From: Isoetes taiwanensis
Taxonomy: Eukaryota; Streptophyta; Lycopodiopsida; Isoetales; Isoetaceae
Direction of reading: 5' to 3'
Length of the DNA stretch: 64,000 nt
NCBI GenBank assembly: GCA_021234155.1
Contig: JAJEKV010000280.1
Span: 184,001 to 248,000 of the forward strand
Part shown: positions 1 through 12,000 of the stretch, piece by piece
How positions within the stretch are numbered: the stretch's first letter is position 1
Layout of the letters: each line of letters opens with the position of its first letter
Program-made: the position numbers and the translations under genes
The notes under the pieces: model-generated
What the model saw: the letters and a program-made list of their open reading frames with translations, nothing else
Told to the model about the DNA's origin: nothing
The model's database searches: none

Positions 1-1380
1 GGTAGAGAAGCTCTTCTGCTTTTCTGATAGATGAAGTTTAGCAGAATAATGCCAAATAGGACCACTTTCATGACCATCCTTAATGCATGTTCTATCTACA
101 AGCACTAAAATAGGGTAAATTATTCCAGGCCTTTATAGCCAGAATCCAGCTTGAAATAGATGCTCCTGCACTGGGGACTAAATTGTAAGAGATTAGACGC
201 ATACTGAATAGTGGAAACTTTATTGCATATATTTGGGTTGAATCATTACGTTGCAGCCTAAGCAACTAATGCTTGCATGGTGTCATAATGAATGAATTCC
301 AATGGTTCAATTCCATTGGAATCAGCATTTCGTTAAAAGAGCCTTTGGATTTCAGTGCATCTTCATTTGCTGAAATTTGCAAGAATTGTCTGTGCCTTCA
401 GCTCTCCTAGTGCACAATCTTTATTCAATCTCTAGTGTTTGACAAACAAGCATGTTTATGGAAGAACAATTTTTATGTCATGAAGCAAATTTAAATGTTT
501 TCAGTGCAAAACATTGTTCGTTAGCGATTTAATTCAGGTCGAAATCCAATTCACTGATCGAGCTCCTATCTGAATGCTCCATGCAATTTTATCTAAAGCA
601 ACTGAGATTTTTTATTCTTTTAGAGGTCGGTCCAAAATATAAGGCTTAGCCTTTCAAAGCAATCGTTTCAAAACTTTAGACTTGGCCCCTTGCATTTAAT
701 TTTTCTTATAATCGTACTTAACAAGGCTAGTGGTCTACAATTCTTAGTAAATCAAACCTTAAGTCATCTACATGTTACTCATACGAACCTCCTAAGGAAC
801 ATCGTTTTTATGCTTGGCTTTCTAAAGCCTCCCTATATCACGCAATGATAAGATGTGTATATTGAAGTCCAAGAAACTTAGCTAGTGTAAAAAAACACAA
901 ACCCTGCACTATGCAAACGAATCTCGGTATATTTAACAAGCATACCAATTAGACCATTTTGCACTCTTATGATAAAACCAATGCAACACCATGACATTTC
1001 GAGAATACCCCATCTACCAAACTAATAGAAGAACCTATTTTGATTTTTTGTTCCATTAAAGGTTTCATAAAAAGGCACAATCTTGTTATGCATTCATTTC
1101 TTTGAAAGAGGATATAGTACGGGTTAACAGTTTTGTTGAGTATGCAAAATCAATTGCCTTAAAATTATGCTTCAAATAGTATATAGTATGTGTTAACGCC
1201 GTACTCCTTATGAAGCTAAATAAAAAAAGGTTTCTTCAAGATCAAGATTTTGTATTTGTTTGTATCCTAATAAGTTAACATTTGTGCAAGATTCTATTTT
1301 TTTTCTAGTTTATTTATTTTACTTACTAACTTTTTATGAGGGAATATACGAAATAAAGGCGAAGAGCATCAACCCAACTA
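1..1380. other. AT-rich stretch, no gene recognised
   Basis: I see no protein-coding block, RNA gene or clear repeat here. The sequence is AT-rich with frequent stops in all frames. Its end may hold the upstream region or a first exon of the Ptta-type gene that becomes readable near 1381. Confidence 0.5.
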
Positions 1381-3488
1381 TGAAAAAGCACGGCGGAACC
1401 ACCTAAGAAGATTATCAAATAATGCTATAAGGGCAATTGTAAGAGAGGAAAGACCATACAAATTGGAACTTGATGGTGAAATGCTCCCATGTGGTGCCTA
1501 TAAGAATTACTTTGATCAAAAACTAAATTTACTCACCAAAAAGCATGTTGATCTGTCCATTTCGGACCTGAGAAAAGTTCCCCAGGGGCAGTTAGACCTT
1601 GTACGAAGAACATTGCAGGTGACTTTAATTAAAAATAAGTGATTTTAATTAAAAATGCATAGCTTTCTAATTATTTTTCATTAAATAAAATAGACGTCTT
1701 CAAAGCTTTTTATATTTCTTTTAAAGCAAAATAGATAAAGTGATTTTTTTACCATGGGCTGAGTGGGACAAAAAATATTGGCGGACACGCCTTTCTAAGG
1801 GTATTAGAGAGGCAAGGAGGAGTGTATACAATAAGGTCTTGAGAGTTCGAAAAAATAATGAAGAGCCAATAAAGCCAGATTGGATGAAGAATGACACGTG
1901 GTTTAGATTTCTTGCATATATGGAGACAAACGAATACAAGGTAAAATATTATATTGTTTAATATCTTTATAAATAATTTTTGATGTAAAATACTAAATGC
2001 TAATATTCTTCAGAGCTCTAGTAGTCGCAACAAAAAGAACCGAGCAAATCAAAAAGTTACTAACAACACTGGAAGAAGTGGCTATGCTGGAACATACATG
2101 CATTTAGTAAGAATGTCAATCTTAAATTTCCATCTACTTGGTAAGTGTCATGTTAATGTGTAAAATTCACTTGATTACAAAATTGTAGAAAAAAAAGATG
2201 CAAAGGTCGCCAACCACAGCTGAAATTGCAAATGAAGCTCATACCTCTAAAGGATATGGGAACTTACCAAGGGGAGCCAAGACACTAGATTGGGAAGAGA
2301 AATCAAACGTAAGGTTACATTTTCTTGACCCTTTAAATTATGTGGTGACTATATGTTTCTATTTATCTTCTTTGTATGGAATTTTAAGGTACATGTGCAC
2401 ATCCGTCACCTTCATTCAATGTGAAAGCTACATGCAAACGTGTCAAGAAGCCAATTGCTCTTCATGAAAGCTTCGAAGAGCCTAGAGAAACTCAAGGTGA
2501 TGTTACACAAATGGTGAATGATGCCAAATCTATGCTTCTAGAGTTGCATAAACAGATTGAAAGCTTATTTGCTAAGAAGAAAAAACTTGAAGAAGATACA
2601 AAAGAAGAGGTATTGTGAAAACATCTTCATTAATTGTTTCTATTTACCTTATATTTTTAATCCTTTACAATAGGCTTTGGGAAAGGTAACGAAAGTAGAG
2701 AAACCTGGAGTTGGAAGCGGTATTGTGAAAATATCTTTGTCATATATTTTTGCATTTTTCTATGCCATCAATCCTTTACAAATTAATTACGTAGGTTGCA
2801 AGAAAAATGATCAACAAGGAAGCATCAGTTGGAAGCCAGGTACTGCGAAATTATCTTTGTTAGTTGCTCTTACTCACTTCATATCATTGATCTTTTATAT
2901 AACAAATATCCAGGCTATGGGAAAAGTGATTTGTAAAGAGGCATTTGTTGGAAGCCAGGCATCTGTTGGAAGCCAGGTAAGCCTGTTGGAAGCCAGGCAT
3001 CTGTTGGAACCATCTCGAACGATTGTTCTTGCTCATTTAATGTCATCAATCCTTTATATAATAATGATACAGGTCGTGAGGAAAGTGATCAACAAAGAAG
3101 CATCCATTGGAAGCCAGGTAAAGTAGCATCTTTTTAATGAACTATGAGAATTTTGTTAATTATAATTTATATTTTGAATATTAGGGAAGTGCAATTCCCA
3201 AGTTTAAAAAACAGTGTTTGCCAACAAAACATGTCCAAAAGGATTTACAGGTAACATCTATATCTATATTTTGATTTTTTGAACTTTTCAAAAATAACAT
3301 GTGACATTTTCTTGGTCCATTTATTACAGGAAAACAACGAAGTCCAAATTCTTGATTTGAGAAATAAATCAGTCATTGGACATGGAAGGATTTTCTCGTT
3401 AGATCCAAAGAAAACTTGTCACTGTCAACCAATTGGCAATGGTAATACTTCTATTATGGTTCAAGGCATAAATCGGCGCTTTGAATGA
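1381..3488 (+). CDS. Spliced Ptta/En-Spm-type transposase-related gene
   Basis: Reads as a multi-exon member of the plant Ptta/En-Spm family (Transposase_24 type), proteins found in and around CACTA elements; biochemical role uncertain. Open blocks: about 1381-1617 (ends LDLVRRTLQ before GT), 1733-1939 (LPWAEWDKKYW, NDTWFRFLAYM), 2013-2107 (NKKNRANQKV, the family's conserved basic run), 2189-2310 (AEIANEAHTSKGYGNLP, matching the family's 'aElf..tH.kkdG' box), 2389-2607 (lysine/glutamate-rich, coiled-coil-like), four micro-exons at 2674-3117, 3184-3250, and 3330-3488 with VIGHGRIFSLDP, like the family's C-terminal 'aKGri.stDP' box, ending in TGA. Most edges show GT/AG. The first intron's reading phase does not join cleanly, so decay or error is likely there. 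The 5' start was not found. No CACTA terminal repeats were identified. Confidence 0.6.
2674..3117 (+). repeat. Tandem exon-plus-intron array (four 15-21 residue exons)
   Basis: Four short exons at about 2674-2719, 2795-2839, 2914-2976 and 3073-3117 each encode a version of [AV]xxKVInKEAsVGSQ. They are separated by similar introns that begin GTAnTGnGAAA or GTAAG and share 'TCATCAATCCTTTA'-like runs before the acceptor. Exon lengths are 46, 45, 63 and 45 nt, so most are whole codons. The third contains an internal doubling of SVGSQ. This is amplification of a whole exon-intron unit inside the Ptta-type gene. Confidence 0.7.
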
Positions 3489-3780
3489 TGGGTTGTTGTA
3501 TCCAACAAGTTTAACTTACGACATTCAAGGATGCGATAAACTTCGGTGATCATTTGGCCATTATCTTTATTGAGTCGTATTGCCCAATAAACATTGGGTC
3601 CTTGTGTATGACATTCTATTTACTATTATTGTACCCACATGACATTTGACGTTCTATTTACTATTATTGTATCCATGACATGACATTTTAATGAATATTT
3701 TGTTATTGTATTTCACTTTATAGAAATACTATTCAACATTGTTCACATAACCATAAAACAACTGATTCTAATTAAAGAAT
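3489..3780. other. Downstream region with short direct repeats
   Basis: No gene. 'GACATTCTATTTACTATTAT' near 3610 recurs near 3650, so there is a short tandem duplication. Otherwise AT-rich flank of the Ptta-type gene. Confidence 0.4.
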
Positions 3781-3789
3781 ATGAAAATG

Positions 3790-4450
3790 GCAATCACTCC
3801 ACACATTCATGTCACAATAACCACGACACTTTCATGGCACTTGAATGGCATATGCATGCCACACTAATGACGCTTGAGTGGCACAAACACTATTTATACA
3901 TGCCATACTTAAGCCCGGGGGATGCACTTAGTAATAAAGGGGTATGGACATCTGCGTTCGAAGGGTAGTCAAAAACATCCCTAGTATACTGATCTTTGAA
4001 AGCTGATTTAACCCCTAAAGTAGATATTTTACCCCAAATAGTGGCAAAAAAACCCCCTTAATGGTAAGTATACAAACTGAAATGGTTAAAAAAAACCCCC
4101 TTTCTTGCATGCAGATGTCCCGTACTACAAACATTACTGAATCCCCCGGGTACTTAAGGCGCTTTAGTGGCACAAGCACTACACATACGTGTCATACTTA
4201 TGGCACTTGAGTGGCGCATGCACCATACATACATGTCACAATGCATGTCACTTGAATGGCATTTAAGTGGCACAATGCATGTCATTTAAATGGCACATGA
4301 ATGGCACAATCACAAATCACTTAGACGACACACACATGTCAATTAAATGGCACATATTTTGACCACACTTAAATGGCACAAAAAAGGCGGAGCATTTACG
4401 GCACAAATACGCACAAATGGCACACCCAGAAAGTGCCATTTATATAGGGA
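3790..4450 (+). repeat. Degenerate minisatellite of TGGCACTTGAGTGGCACA type
   Basis: A tandem repeat with a unit of roughly 44 bp, built from 'ATGGCACTTGAGTGGCACAA' followed by 'GCACTACACATACATGTCAT'-like spacers. Copies are recognisable at about 3835, 3885, 4158, 4200, 4245 and 4290 and become more ragged toward 4450. The array is interrupted by the MITE at 3914-4150. It ends where the retrotransposon reverse transcriptase becomes readable. Confidence 0.7.
3914..4150. mobile_element. 237-bp MITE, hAT-type, with 8-bp target duplication
   Basis: Starts CCCGGGGGAT and ends ATCCCCCGGG (perfect 10-bp terminal inverted repeat). Similarity continues inward, with GGACATCTGC found in both arms. It is flanked on both sides by TACTTAAG (3906-3913 and 4151-4158), an 8-bp duplication typical of hAT elements. 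No coding capacity. It sits inside the minisatellite, so the array predates it. Confidence 0.85.
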
Positions 4451-4485
4451 AAAAATGGCACATAATTGTGCCATTTATACCTATT

Positions 4486-5131
4486 TTTGTAGTAGTGACA
4501 ATTATGCCGTTTGGACTTACCAATGCTCCAGCAGTATTCCAGCATATGGCCAATGATGTCTTTCGAGAGTTCTTAAACACTTTTGTTATTATCTATCTGG
4601 ATGATATTCTCATTTAATCTAAGACTCTTGAAGAACATGAGAGGCATGTTCGACAGGTCCTTCAGAAGCTTCGTGAGCACGGGTTATATGCCAAACTTGA
4701 GAAGTGTCAGTTCGAGCAGGATAATGTGGAGTTCCTTGGCTATCATATCACTCCACATGGAGTCTCTATGGATCCCAAGAAGGTCAACACTGTTTTGGAG
4801 TGGCAAACACCTTCATCCGTTCGAAATGTTCAGTGTTTTCTTGGGTTTGCCAATTTCTATCGACGTTTCATTCGGGATTATTTGGAGATTGCCCTTCATT
4901 TGACACACCTCATGGTTAAGAACGTGCCATTTGAATGGAGTGTGGAAGCGGAACCTACTTTCGTTACTCTGAAACATGCTTTTACCACGGTGCCAGTTCT
5001 TGCTCATGCAGGTCCTTTGCACCTATATGTTGTCGAAGCAGATGCTTTTGTTTTGCTCTTGGTGGAATTCTGTAACAGGAGGGGGATGACCATGAATTCC
5101 ATCCAATCGCCTATCACTCATGGAAGTTTCA
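4486..5131 (+). pseudogene. Ty3/gypsy reverse transcriptase and start of RNase H (element C, first half)
   Basis: Reverse transcriptase of a Ty3/gypsy retrotransposon, missing its N-terminal part. Visible: [15 protein letters not shown] near 4501, the catalytic YLDDIL box near 4597, then an in-frame stop, then FLGYHITPHGV and FLGFANFYRRFI of the thumb/connection. Past about 5030 the frame shifts into the beginning of RNase H (HEFHPIAYHS-like). The sequence then breaks off into unrelated DNA at about 5132 and resumes at 6622. Dead copy. Confidence 0.85.
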
Positions 5132-5139
5132 GACTGTGA

Positions 5140-5847
<708 letters not shown>

Positions 5848-6621
5848 AATGGGGAAGATGGTATATTTCTGGTGCTGAAGCAGTTGGGTACATGAGTGGA
5901 AATAGTCAAGAATACTTACTTTGGTACAGGATTATCAATGATGACATTATCTATACATGGGATAGCAAAATACAGAAAGGGAAAAGTTGGAAAAGCATGA
6001 ACAAAATAGAGTTGAGCTTAATAAATGGCTACTCAGTTGTTGCTTTATATGGCAGGGAGTAGATGTATAGAGGCAAGCATGTGGAATTCCCATGGTGTTC
6101 TCATGCTCTCCAAACTGGTGCAATCTTTACCTTTCTTTCTTTGAGATGTCACATCTAGAAAGGTTAGCCAAGGAGAGATATATTAAAATTTAAAGATGCA
6201 AGAAGGTACATGGAACATGGATGATGTATGTATCTTAAATGGCGGAAATCTAGAGGAATTCTTCTAGGACAACAAGAATAGAAAGGATAGCTATAATATA
6301 TATAATTTAAAGTTGCTACATATCAAAGATGAGACTGAGTACAAAATGTTGGAGCTGGAACAAACCTTATTGGGTACAAAGGCAATTTTTTAAATGTTAC
6401 AATAGAAGTTATTGACCATGCTACATGCTACAGGGCTGTTTAAGATTTATAGATTTGACAAAAGGGATAAATTGCCATTCCAGATAACAAAATATATTCA
6501 TGCCACCAGTTGTAGGCAAGCAGGGTTATCATATCTCAGATTTTACCTTTCTTATATGTCCACAGTAGCCTATTAAGGGCGGCTGAAGACATTATGAAGC
6601 TTGTGAATGATTTCATGCAGA
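5848..6621. other. Remainder of the insert carrying E2 exons; no gene recognised
   Basis: AT-rich sequence with no readable protein. It belongs to the block (about 5132-6621) that separates the two halves of element C's RNase H domain. I could not find convincing terminal repeats, target duplications or Helitron-type ends (5' TC, 3' CTRR). Confidence 0.4.
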
Positions 6622-7037
6622 ATGGTTTGAAATTAACTATCTCATTTATGACAAGGAGTTGTTGGCAATAGTGGATTCTTTCGAGGAGTGGAGACGTTTA
6701 CTGGAAGGATCTCCTTATAAGGTCACAATCTATACAGATCATCGAAGTCTAGAGTATTTTCAGTCCACTCGAGTGCCCAATCATGAAGGTTCTAAGGCAT
6801 CTTCCCGATGGCCTTTTTTAGCTATTGCTGATACCAGATGGACCTTGGAAGAGCATTTCTATGAACTTTATTCCGGAGCTGCCACTCTCTAGGGGTTATG
6901 ATGCCATCATGGTTGTTGTTGATCGTTTCTTTAAGATGGCTCATTTTATTCCCTGCAACATCACCATTACCAGTGAGGGAACATCAGATCTTCTTCTTCA
7001 TGAAGTAGTCAGACTTCACGGCTTTCAGTCATCCACC
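6622..7037 (+). pseudogene. Ty3/gypsy RNase H end and integrase core start (element C, second half)
   Basis: Resumes the element broken at 5131: EINYLIYDKELLAIV and TDHRSLEYFQSTRV are RNase H signatures. After a frame change, WKSISMNFI and [19 protein letters not shown] are the start of the Ty3/gypsy integrase catalytic core with its first Asp. It stops at about 7037, after HEVVRLHG, before the second catalytic Asp. The integrase zinc finger is missing between the two parts. Confidence 0.85.
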
Positions 7038-7040
7038 TAG

Positions 7041-7740
7041 CTATTTTCTCTAATATCATACTTCTTTCAAGTCTCTGAAATGCACCAGACGAAGCCAGAA
7101 GCAAACTTGTTCTTATCCGTTCCTCAAACAGGACCAGCGGAAAGCTTACTTTAAGGTTGGACCTGGAATGAACCAATAAATACGAAAATAATTGAAATAT
7201 CCCAGAGTATAAGATTGGGATTTGAAAAAACTGTTAAGATTGGGATAAAAGAATTGTTACATGGTACTTTTGAAGTTCATAGGCTCAAAAGATGGGGCCC
7301 CATTCTGAACTGTGGCACAACTAGTCAGAGCTTGACGTCTAACACAGTAACACATTTATTTCCATATACGTCAGTTAATTTCACTTCTAATGCCATCAAA
7401 TACCTACTGGATTTTAGCACAGCTTCAGAGGCGATGACAATGTATGCCCAGTTTCAAGGGAATAGCCTCTAACAAGCTATACTCTCCTTCACTTCCAAGT
7501 ATCATTAACTGCAACGCTGTATTCTTCAGAAACACTGGTAATATATACTCACCAGCCTTTTTCTAAATGTACGAGCTCGAGGTGGATCAAAGTGAATCAA
7601 GCTACATGCATCCACAAACCATCATCCACAAACCATACTTAAAACGCCTGGAACGTAATTGTAAATTTGTTTGGCTTACATTATTAATCATCTCTTCTGT
7701 CAAATAACCTGGAAATATTTTATCATCCCTTGCTGAAAAT
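7041..7740. other. No gene recognised
   Basis: A plus-strand open stretch at 7215-7472 encodes 85 residues without any family I recognise. It lies directly after the truncated integrase, so it may be decayed transposon or intergenic DNA. Confidence 0.3.
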
Positions 7741-7741
7741 T

Positions 7742-9745
7742 TTAGAATGCATTGGCTCCCTGGCTCTTGCTTTCTGCTATAACTGTTTTGGCGTTGTCCA
7801 TCTCAACCTTAACCTAAGGCAGTAAGATTTCCAGCAAAAAGGATGCAAGATGTACAATTTCAACCGAGGGAATGGTAACTACCTGGATAGTTAGTCGAAG
7901 CCCACAGTTGAGAGCATGTGAAACGTTTCCAGACCAGATGCCAGGTGATGTTGACAAAACTATGTCAGGCAATTGACATTTTCCTTTGGTAAAAGGGCAG
8001 TTGACATTCTTTTGCCAGTCCATTTCTAGACTATGTCCTACATCAACTGTATCGTCAATCTTTCCACTTTCATCACAATAATATTTTCTAATATCTGCCC
8101 ACTAGAAATTTGCTTGGTATCTGTTCAAATCATCAGCAAAATAAGATTATATGTGATGCATCCTCAAATATGTTGACAGGTTTACCTCAGTCAGATTCTG
8201 CAGACTTCGACTAACAAGTGATTTTGTTCAAGCTTTTGTCTCCATATTTGGTGCAGATTTCAATTAAGCAATCTTGAACACTTCTGGCAACATCAGTGTT
8301 TGCAATATATAGTAGGGAAAAGTTAAAACGGTAGTTGACACCCAGCATTTAACCTGGAACCATTCGCTGAGAATTCCTGCCAGAAGTAGTGAACAATGAG
8401 CATGAAAGCAAGGGACCAAATCTTGGTCTGGAATTGAGGCGAGATTCTCAGGTACAATATTCGTTAAATGTAAGGAGTCTTACACCTCATCTATGCCATT
8501 ATCAAGTCCTTCACACTGTAGACAAAATTTCATAGAGGGCAATTTATGGATCAAATAAAAAGTATTACTTATGCATGATCTGACCATTTGTGAATTGAGG
8601 TAAGTTGCAAGAAATGTCTTTGACTTGTTCAATTTAAAGTCGGGCTCTTGCAATTCTATAATGATGCTACCATTGGCCCATGCATCCTATTGGCCTGTTA
8701 CAAAATAATCCAGACTTTAGCACAGAGTTTTTACTGTCAAGATAGAGCAGGATATCGAGGTAAGACAATCAGGAACCAAATGCTGGCAATCAACCCTAAA
8801 CTTCATGACCCTAACATATTGCAAAAGCAACGAGTCAGCTGATGCACAAGCCATAAACATCTAGACTTTCATTAAGCTGACAATCCACCCAGCAACAGAC
8901 TTACTTACTGGCATATCACTTGCACTTCGCCTTTCAAGAAACAGATAGATAAGATTGTTTAAAAGAAGCAATATATAGGTGAAAAGCAGATTCATTGTTA
9001 CCGTAATCATCCTCAGTTCCATCCACAAGTATTTTATCGTCCCATAAAAATCATTCCCATGTTCAAGAACAGCCACCAACCTTATCTCTGTATCAGCTTG
9101 CCAACAATCAGACACGTTTCCTATGCTTCTAACCCGACCACTGTTTCCATGAGAGAAATTTATAAGATTGCAATCGACTAGGAAGCAAAGTTTGCAAATT
9201 AGATGATTGTGGCATCTTCTTGTCTCAAAGTGAAATGGATAGATAAATTATACTAATGACTGCAGTAGACAGGTTGGGAGTATGAGACCAATTATTACAT
9301 CAGTTCATAAACAGCTAGGGGTGCATTGTAGCCGCACAGCAGTGTGCATAAAAAGACCTAAGACTTTTAGACTTTCGGACATTAAACATTCACAAACATT
9401 AAGCCTGCTTTCTTAATAACCAGCATCTAAGTCATGCGATCAGATCTTACGTTTCCCAATTTCTATTACATTATTATAGACCTTGTAAATAAACTGAATT
9501 ATTGAACATCCTAAAGCTGAGCAAATAAGTAGAACTTCAATAGAAGGGAAATTTCAAGCTCTAATATCAAATTCTAACATACCACAGGCAGATGACCTCC
9601 TGATATCTTCAGGTGTCAAACCTAGCTTCTTTACTGCAATGGCGAATGGATGATCAAATTCTAAATCTGTCTGTAGAATCACAAGAGACAAAAAATTTAC
9701 TGTGATTTCCAGCTGCCACGCAGAAATCTCATCATAAGCAAGCAA
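7742..9745 (-). other. Possible exons of an unrecognised minus-strand gene
   Basis: Several minus-strand blocks have plausible splice edges. About 7742-7807 ends in a stop (AKTVIAESKSQGANAF). 7883-8023 (CPFTKGKCQLPD, WSGNVSHALNCGLRL) ends CAG before GTAGTT. About 8990-9115 reads DCWQADTEIRLVAVLEHG. About 9560-9690 reads LEFDHPFAIAVKKLGLTPED. They could be one old spliced gene, but I recognise no family and cannot show that they connect. They lie downstream of the PP2C on the same strand, though the PP2C ends in its own stop. Low certainty. Confidence 0.25.
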
Positions 9746-9954
9746 ACCTTTGATTGTATGGGAACAAAGCCTGCATCAACATCTGCAGTTACGAGAAAAT
9801 ATTAGTGATATGCTAGTTACGAGTGTAGGACATAAAGGAACATGCCACATTTAGAGTATTTAGCATTTTATTTGTAAGTACAGATATTATTAGAAATTAT
9901 TAACTTCAGGATTATGGTTATCAGCAACTGTGTCCAATATATCTAAAGTAGCAT

Positions 9955-10040
9955 ATATATAGGCATGTCATATAAGTAGTAGTTAAATTAGTGATTGACT
10001 ATAGGCACGTCACATAAGTAGTAGTTAAAAGTGAGTGACA
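9955..10040. repeat. Short tandem duplication (about 50 bp)
   Basis: 'ATAGGCATGTCATATAAGTAGTAGTTAAA' near 9958 recurs as 'ATAGGCACGTCACATAAGTAGTAGTTAAA' near 10001. Two diverged copies, no coding content. Confidence 0.6.
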
Positions 10041-10283
10041 TTTCTTGTATTTCGCATCTGATTATTACTCTCTTGAGATTTACATGTTGAATATAATTGC
10101 CGGTAAGAAAAAGACTTGATTAGCAATTCTCGTTCTAAACTACAATGAGTCACTTCAAAACCAGTCCGTAGACACCTGAAGATCAAATTTTAAAATCTTT
10201 GCTGAGAGTTTGAAAAATCATGCTAAACCCGGTTTAGATCTTGAAAGCATGGCGAGAGTTAAGAAGAAAGCGAGTGTATCTAG

Positions 10284-11060
10284 CTAATGCCATTTGACAA
10301 CGACAACGGAAATGTCATCAACCCTGACCCCACTCTGGACGATCCTAGCAGCAATACTCTGAGCGCTGTCATGCCTAGACTCATGAACAATCTCACCCAT
10401 AGCCTTGACAGAGAGCTTTTCAAAGGCACCATCGGAAGCGAGGACGAGGAAGCAAGGCCTACAGTTATGAGGGGGAGGAATCCAAACCCTAAACTCCGGC
10501 TCAGCGCTCAGACCCTGATGCTTTTTGAACTCCTTGTCACCAAGTGCTCGAGACAGCCCAAGTCCTCCCTCCAGCCGGTACGAGACCCCATCGTGCACAA
10601 CCTTGCCGCCAGCAGCTTCGATCTTCGCCCGCTCACTGGGGAGCTTCGGCTTGTGATCCTGGCTCAGCGCCACGGCTTCAAATCCCCCGCTGCTTTCTTC
10701 GTCCTGGAATGCTATGGCCCTGGAATCACCCACATTAGCAACCACAACCAGCTCCTCTGTCGCCATAGCCACACACGCAGTGGTTCCCGCCCTAAGGCCG
10801 CCTGCTTCAGCCTGCGCCAGAAAATCGCGCTCCGTTTCCGCAATTGCAGATGCCAGCAACTCCTTGGCTGAGTCCTGATCCAGCTTCTGCTGTTGCTGCA
10901 TCTTCCTCAGCTTTTCAGGTAGCTCCTTTGCGGCGAAATCACTGGCCTCGTGACCTGCGTGGCCGTCGAACACAGCAAACAGGCCCAGTTCCGGCATCGC
11001 CACGAGCCTGTCCTCGCCCTTCTTCGACAAGCCGCGCCGCGTCTCGCTGCCGCTCTCCAT
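10284..11060 (-). CDS. Protein phosphatase 2C (PPM family), 258 residues
   Basis: An uninterrupted Ser/Thr phosphatase of the metal-dependent PP2C family, which removes phosphate using two Mg/Mn ions. Motifs in order: GEDR near residue 16, VFDGHAG (residues 29-35; usual form DGHGG), GTTACVA, VANVGDSRAI, DHKP, GLGLSRALGD, LASDGAFEKL and VDDISVVVVKW (usual form DNITVVVV). The metal-binding Asp residues are present. There is no signal peptide or membrane segment. At 258 residues it is a compact single-domain form. The start at 11060 (MESGSETRRG) fits the family; a Met 10 codons upstream is possible. It is GC-rich and intronless in an AT-rich, repeat-rich setting. The exact physiological role (stress, development) cannot be read from sequence. 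Confidence 0.9.
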   Translation of the reverse strand: MESGSETRRGLSKKGEDRLVAMPELGLFAVFDGHAGHEASDFAAKELPEKLRKMQQQQKLDQDSAKELLASAIAETERDFLAQAEAGGLRAGTTACVAMATEELVVVANVGDSRAIAFQDEESSGGFEAVALSQDHKPKLPSERAKIEAAGGKVVHDGVSYRLEGGLGLSRALGDKEFKKHQGLSAEPEFRVWIPPPHNCRPCFLVLASDGAFEKLSVKAMGEIVHESRHDSAQSIAARIVQSGVRVDDISVVVVKWH

Positions 11061-11078
11061 GAATCGAATTAAAAAAAG

Positions 11079-11123
11079 GTGACGTCTCACTGTGAGTTGC
11101 CCGGCAGTGTGACCATTTATAAT
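11079..11123 (-). promoter_or_regulatory. Likely PP2C core promoter
   Basis: On the minus strand GATTATAAATGG (11113-11123 region) is a TATA-like box about 55-60 bp upstream of the PP2C start codon. A GTGACGTC element (11082-11089; ACGT core, the type bound by plant bZIP factors) lies between it and the start. Function inferred from motif and position only. Confidence 0.4.
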
Positions 11124-11370
11124 CTTGACGCAATATCGAACGTACCTTATGGGCTGGGAAGTTGATATAAGTCGGATGTGTGTGTTTTTTTTACGTCAAA
11201 ATTATATGGTTAGATGGTTAGATGATATATTTTTTTGGATGGGCAAGGGATTTCCTTATGGCATATAGCTGACTGGTGTAATCTTTAGTTAACCCTGTAT
11301 ACAAAGTCTGGAGATCGGCAAGAATCTCGTTCTTATGTTGGAGTTGATCCAGAAGTTCTTGAATTGTGGT

Positions 11371-12000
11371 CTATAACTGAGCTTGCTGATCTGCAAGCGT
11401 GGCAGTCTTTTCCTGTTCGGTCTGGAGAGCCTCATGTGTTTGTAACAAAGCAGCATGCTTACTTTTGAGGCTGTCTTCTAAAGATTGCACTTGCGTGGTG
11501 GCAGCTTGGAGGTCACGGTGAACAGCATCTGTGGGATCCATATAATGCTGGATGCCATTCATAAATTGTTCTTGAGATTCTTGAAACAACTTGCTCATAC
11601 TGATAGAGAGTGCGTCTGGACTAAGGAGGGTGCAGTGGTTGAACTTGTAGTGATGGGCATGGGATGGCAGATGGGGTGCGTTGAGAGACCTGCTGGGAGT
11701 GGGAATTTTCAAGCTCCGTGGACTGGGAAGAGGGGACATTGATGACAGGTTCTTGGCGTGGCACGCGAAGGTGTGAAGATGACGGTTGATCTGGACGGTG
11801 ACGAGAATTTTCTTCTTGAAGCTCTTTGACAGCAGGAATGTCCAGTCTTGAGAGGCGGTATCAAGATGAGTGGAAGAAACTTGACTGGGAGCCGGGAGGC
11901 AATGATTGATGATGGCTTGCATATGGGCACCCATGGCAGTTTTCAAACCAGAACCGGGGCAGTGACGGATGCGATCAACTTCGTGAAGCAAACACTGGAA
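11371..12000 (-). CDS. Unrecognised ORF with C-terminal coiled coil
   Basis: About 206 codons in one frame. The N-terminal two thirds is Pro/Ser/His-rich and disordered-looking. The last 75 residues (from MSKLFQESQEQF through LQAATTQVQSLEDSLKSKH) have heptad spacing of a coiled coil. It lies downstream of the minus-strand integrase of element B, so it may be a third ORF or a gag-like remnant of that type of element. It could equally be unrelated. Confidence 0.3.
   Translation of the reverse strand, partial: FQCLLHEVDRIRHCPGSGLKTAMGAHMQAIINHCLPAPSQVSSTHLDTASQDWTFLLSKSFKKKILVTVQINRHLHTFACHAKNLSSMSPLPSPRSLKIPTPSRSLNAPHLPSHAHHYKFNHCTLLSPDALSISMSKLFQESQEQFMNGIQHYMDPTDAVHRDLQAATTQVQSLEDSLKSKHAALLQTHEALQTEQEKTATLADQQAQL

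Noticed and set aside
10287-10871. 194-codon plus-strand frame opposite the PP2C
   Set aside because: It is the shadow of the GC-rich PP2C on the other strand and shows no domain; the minus-strand frame has all PP2C motifs.
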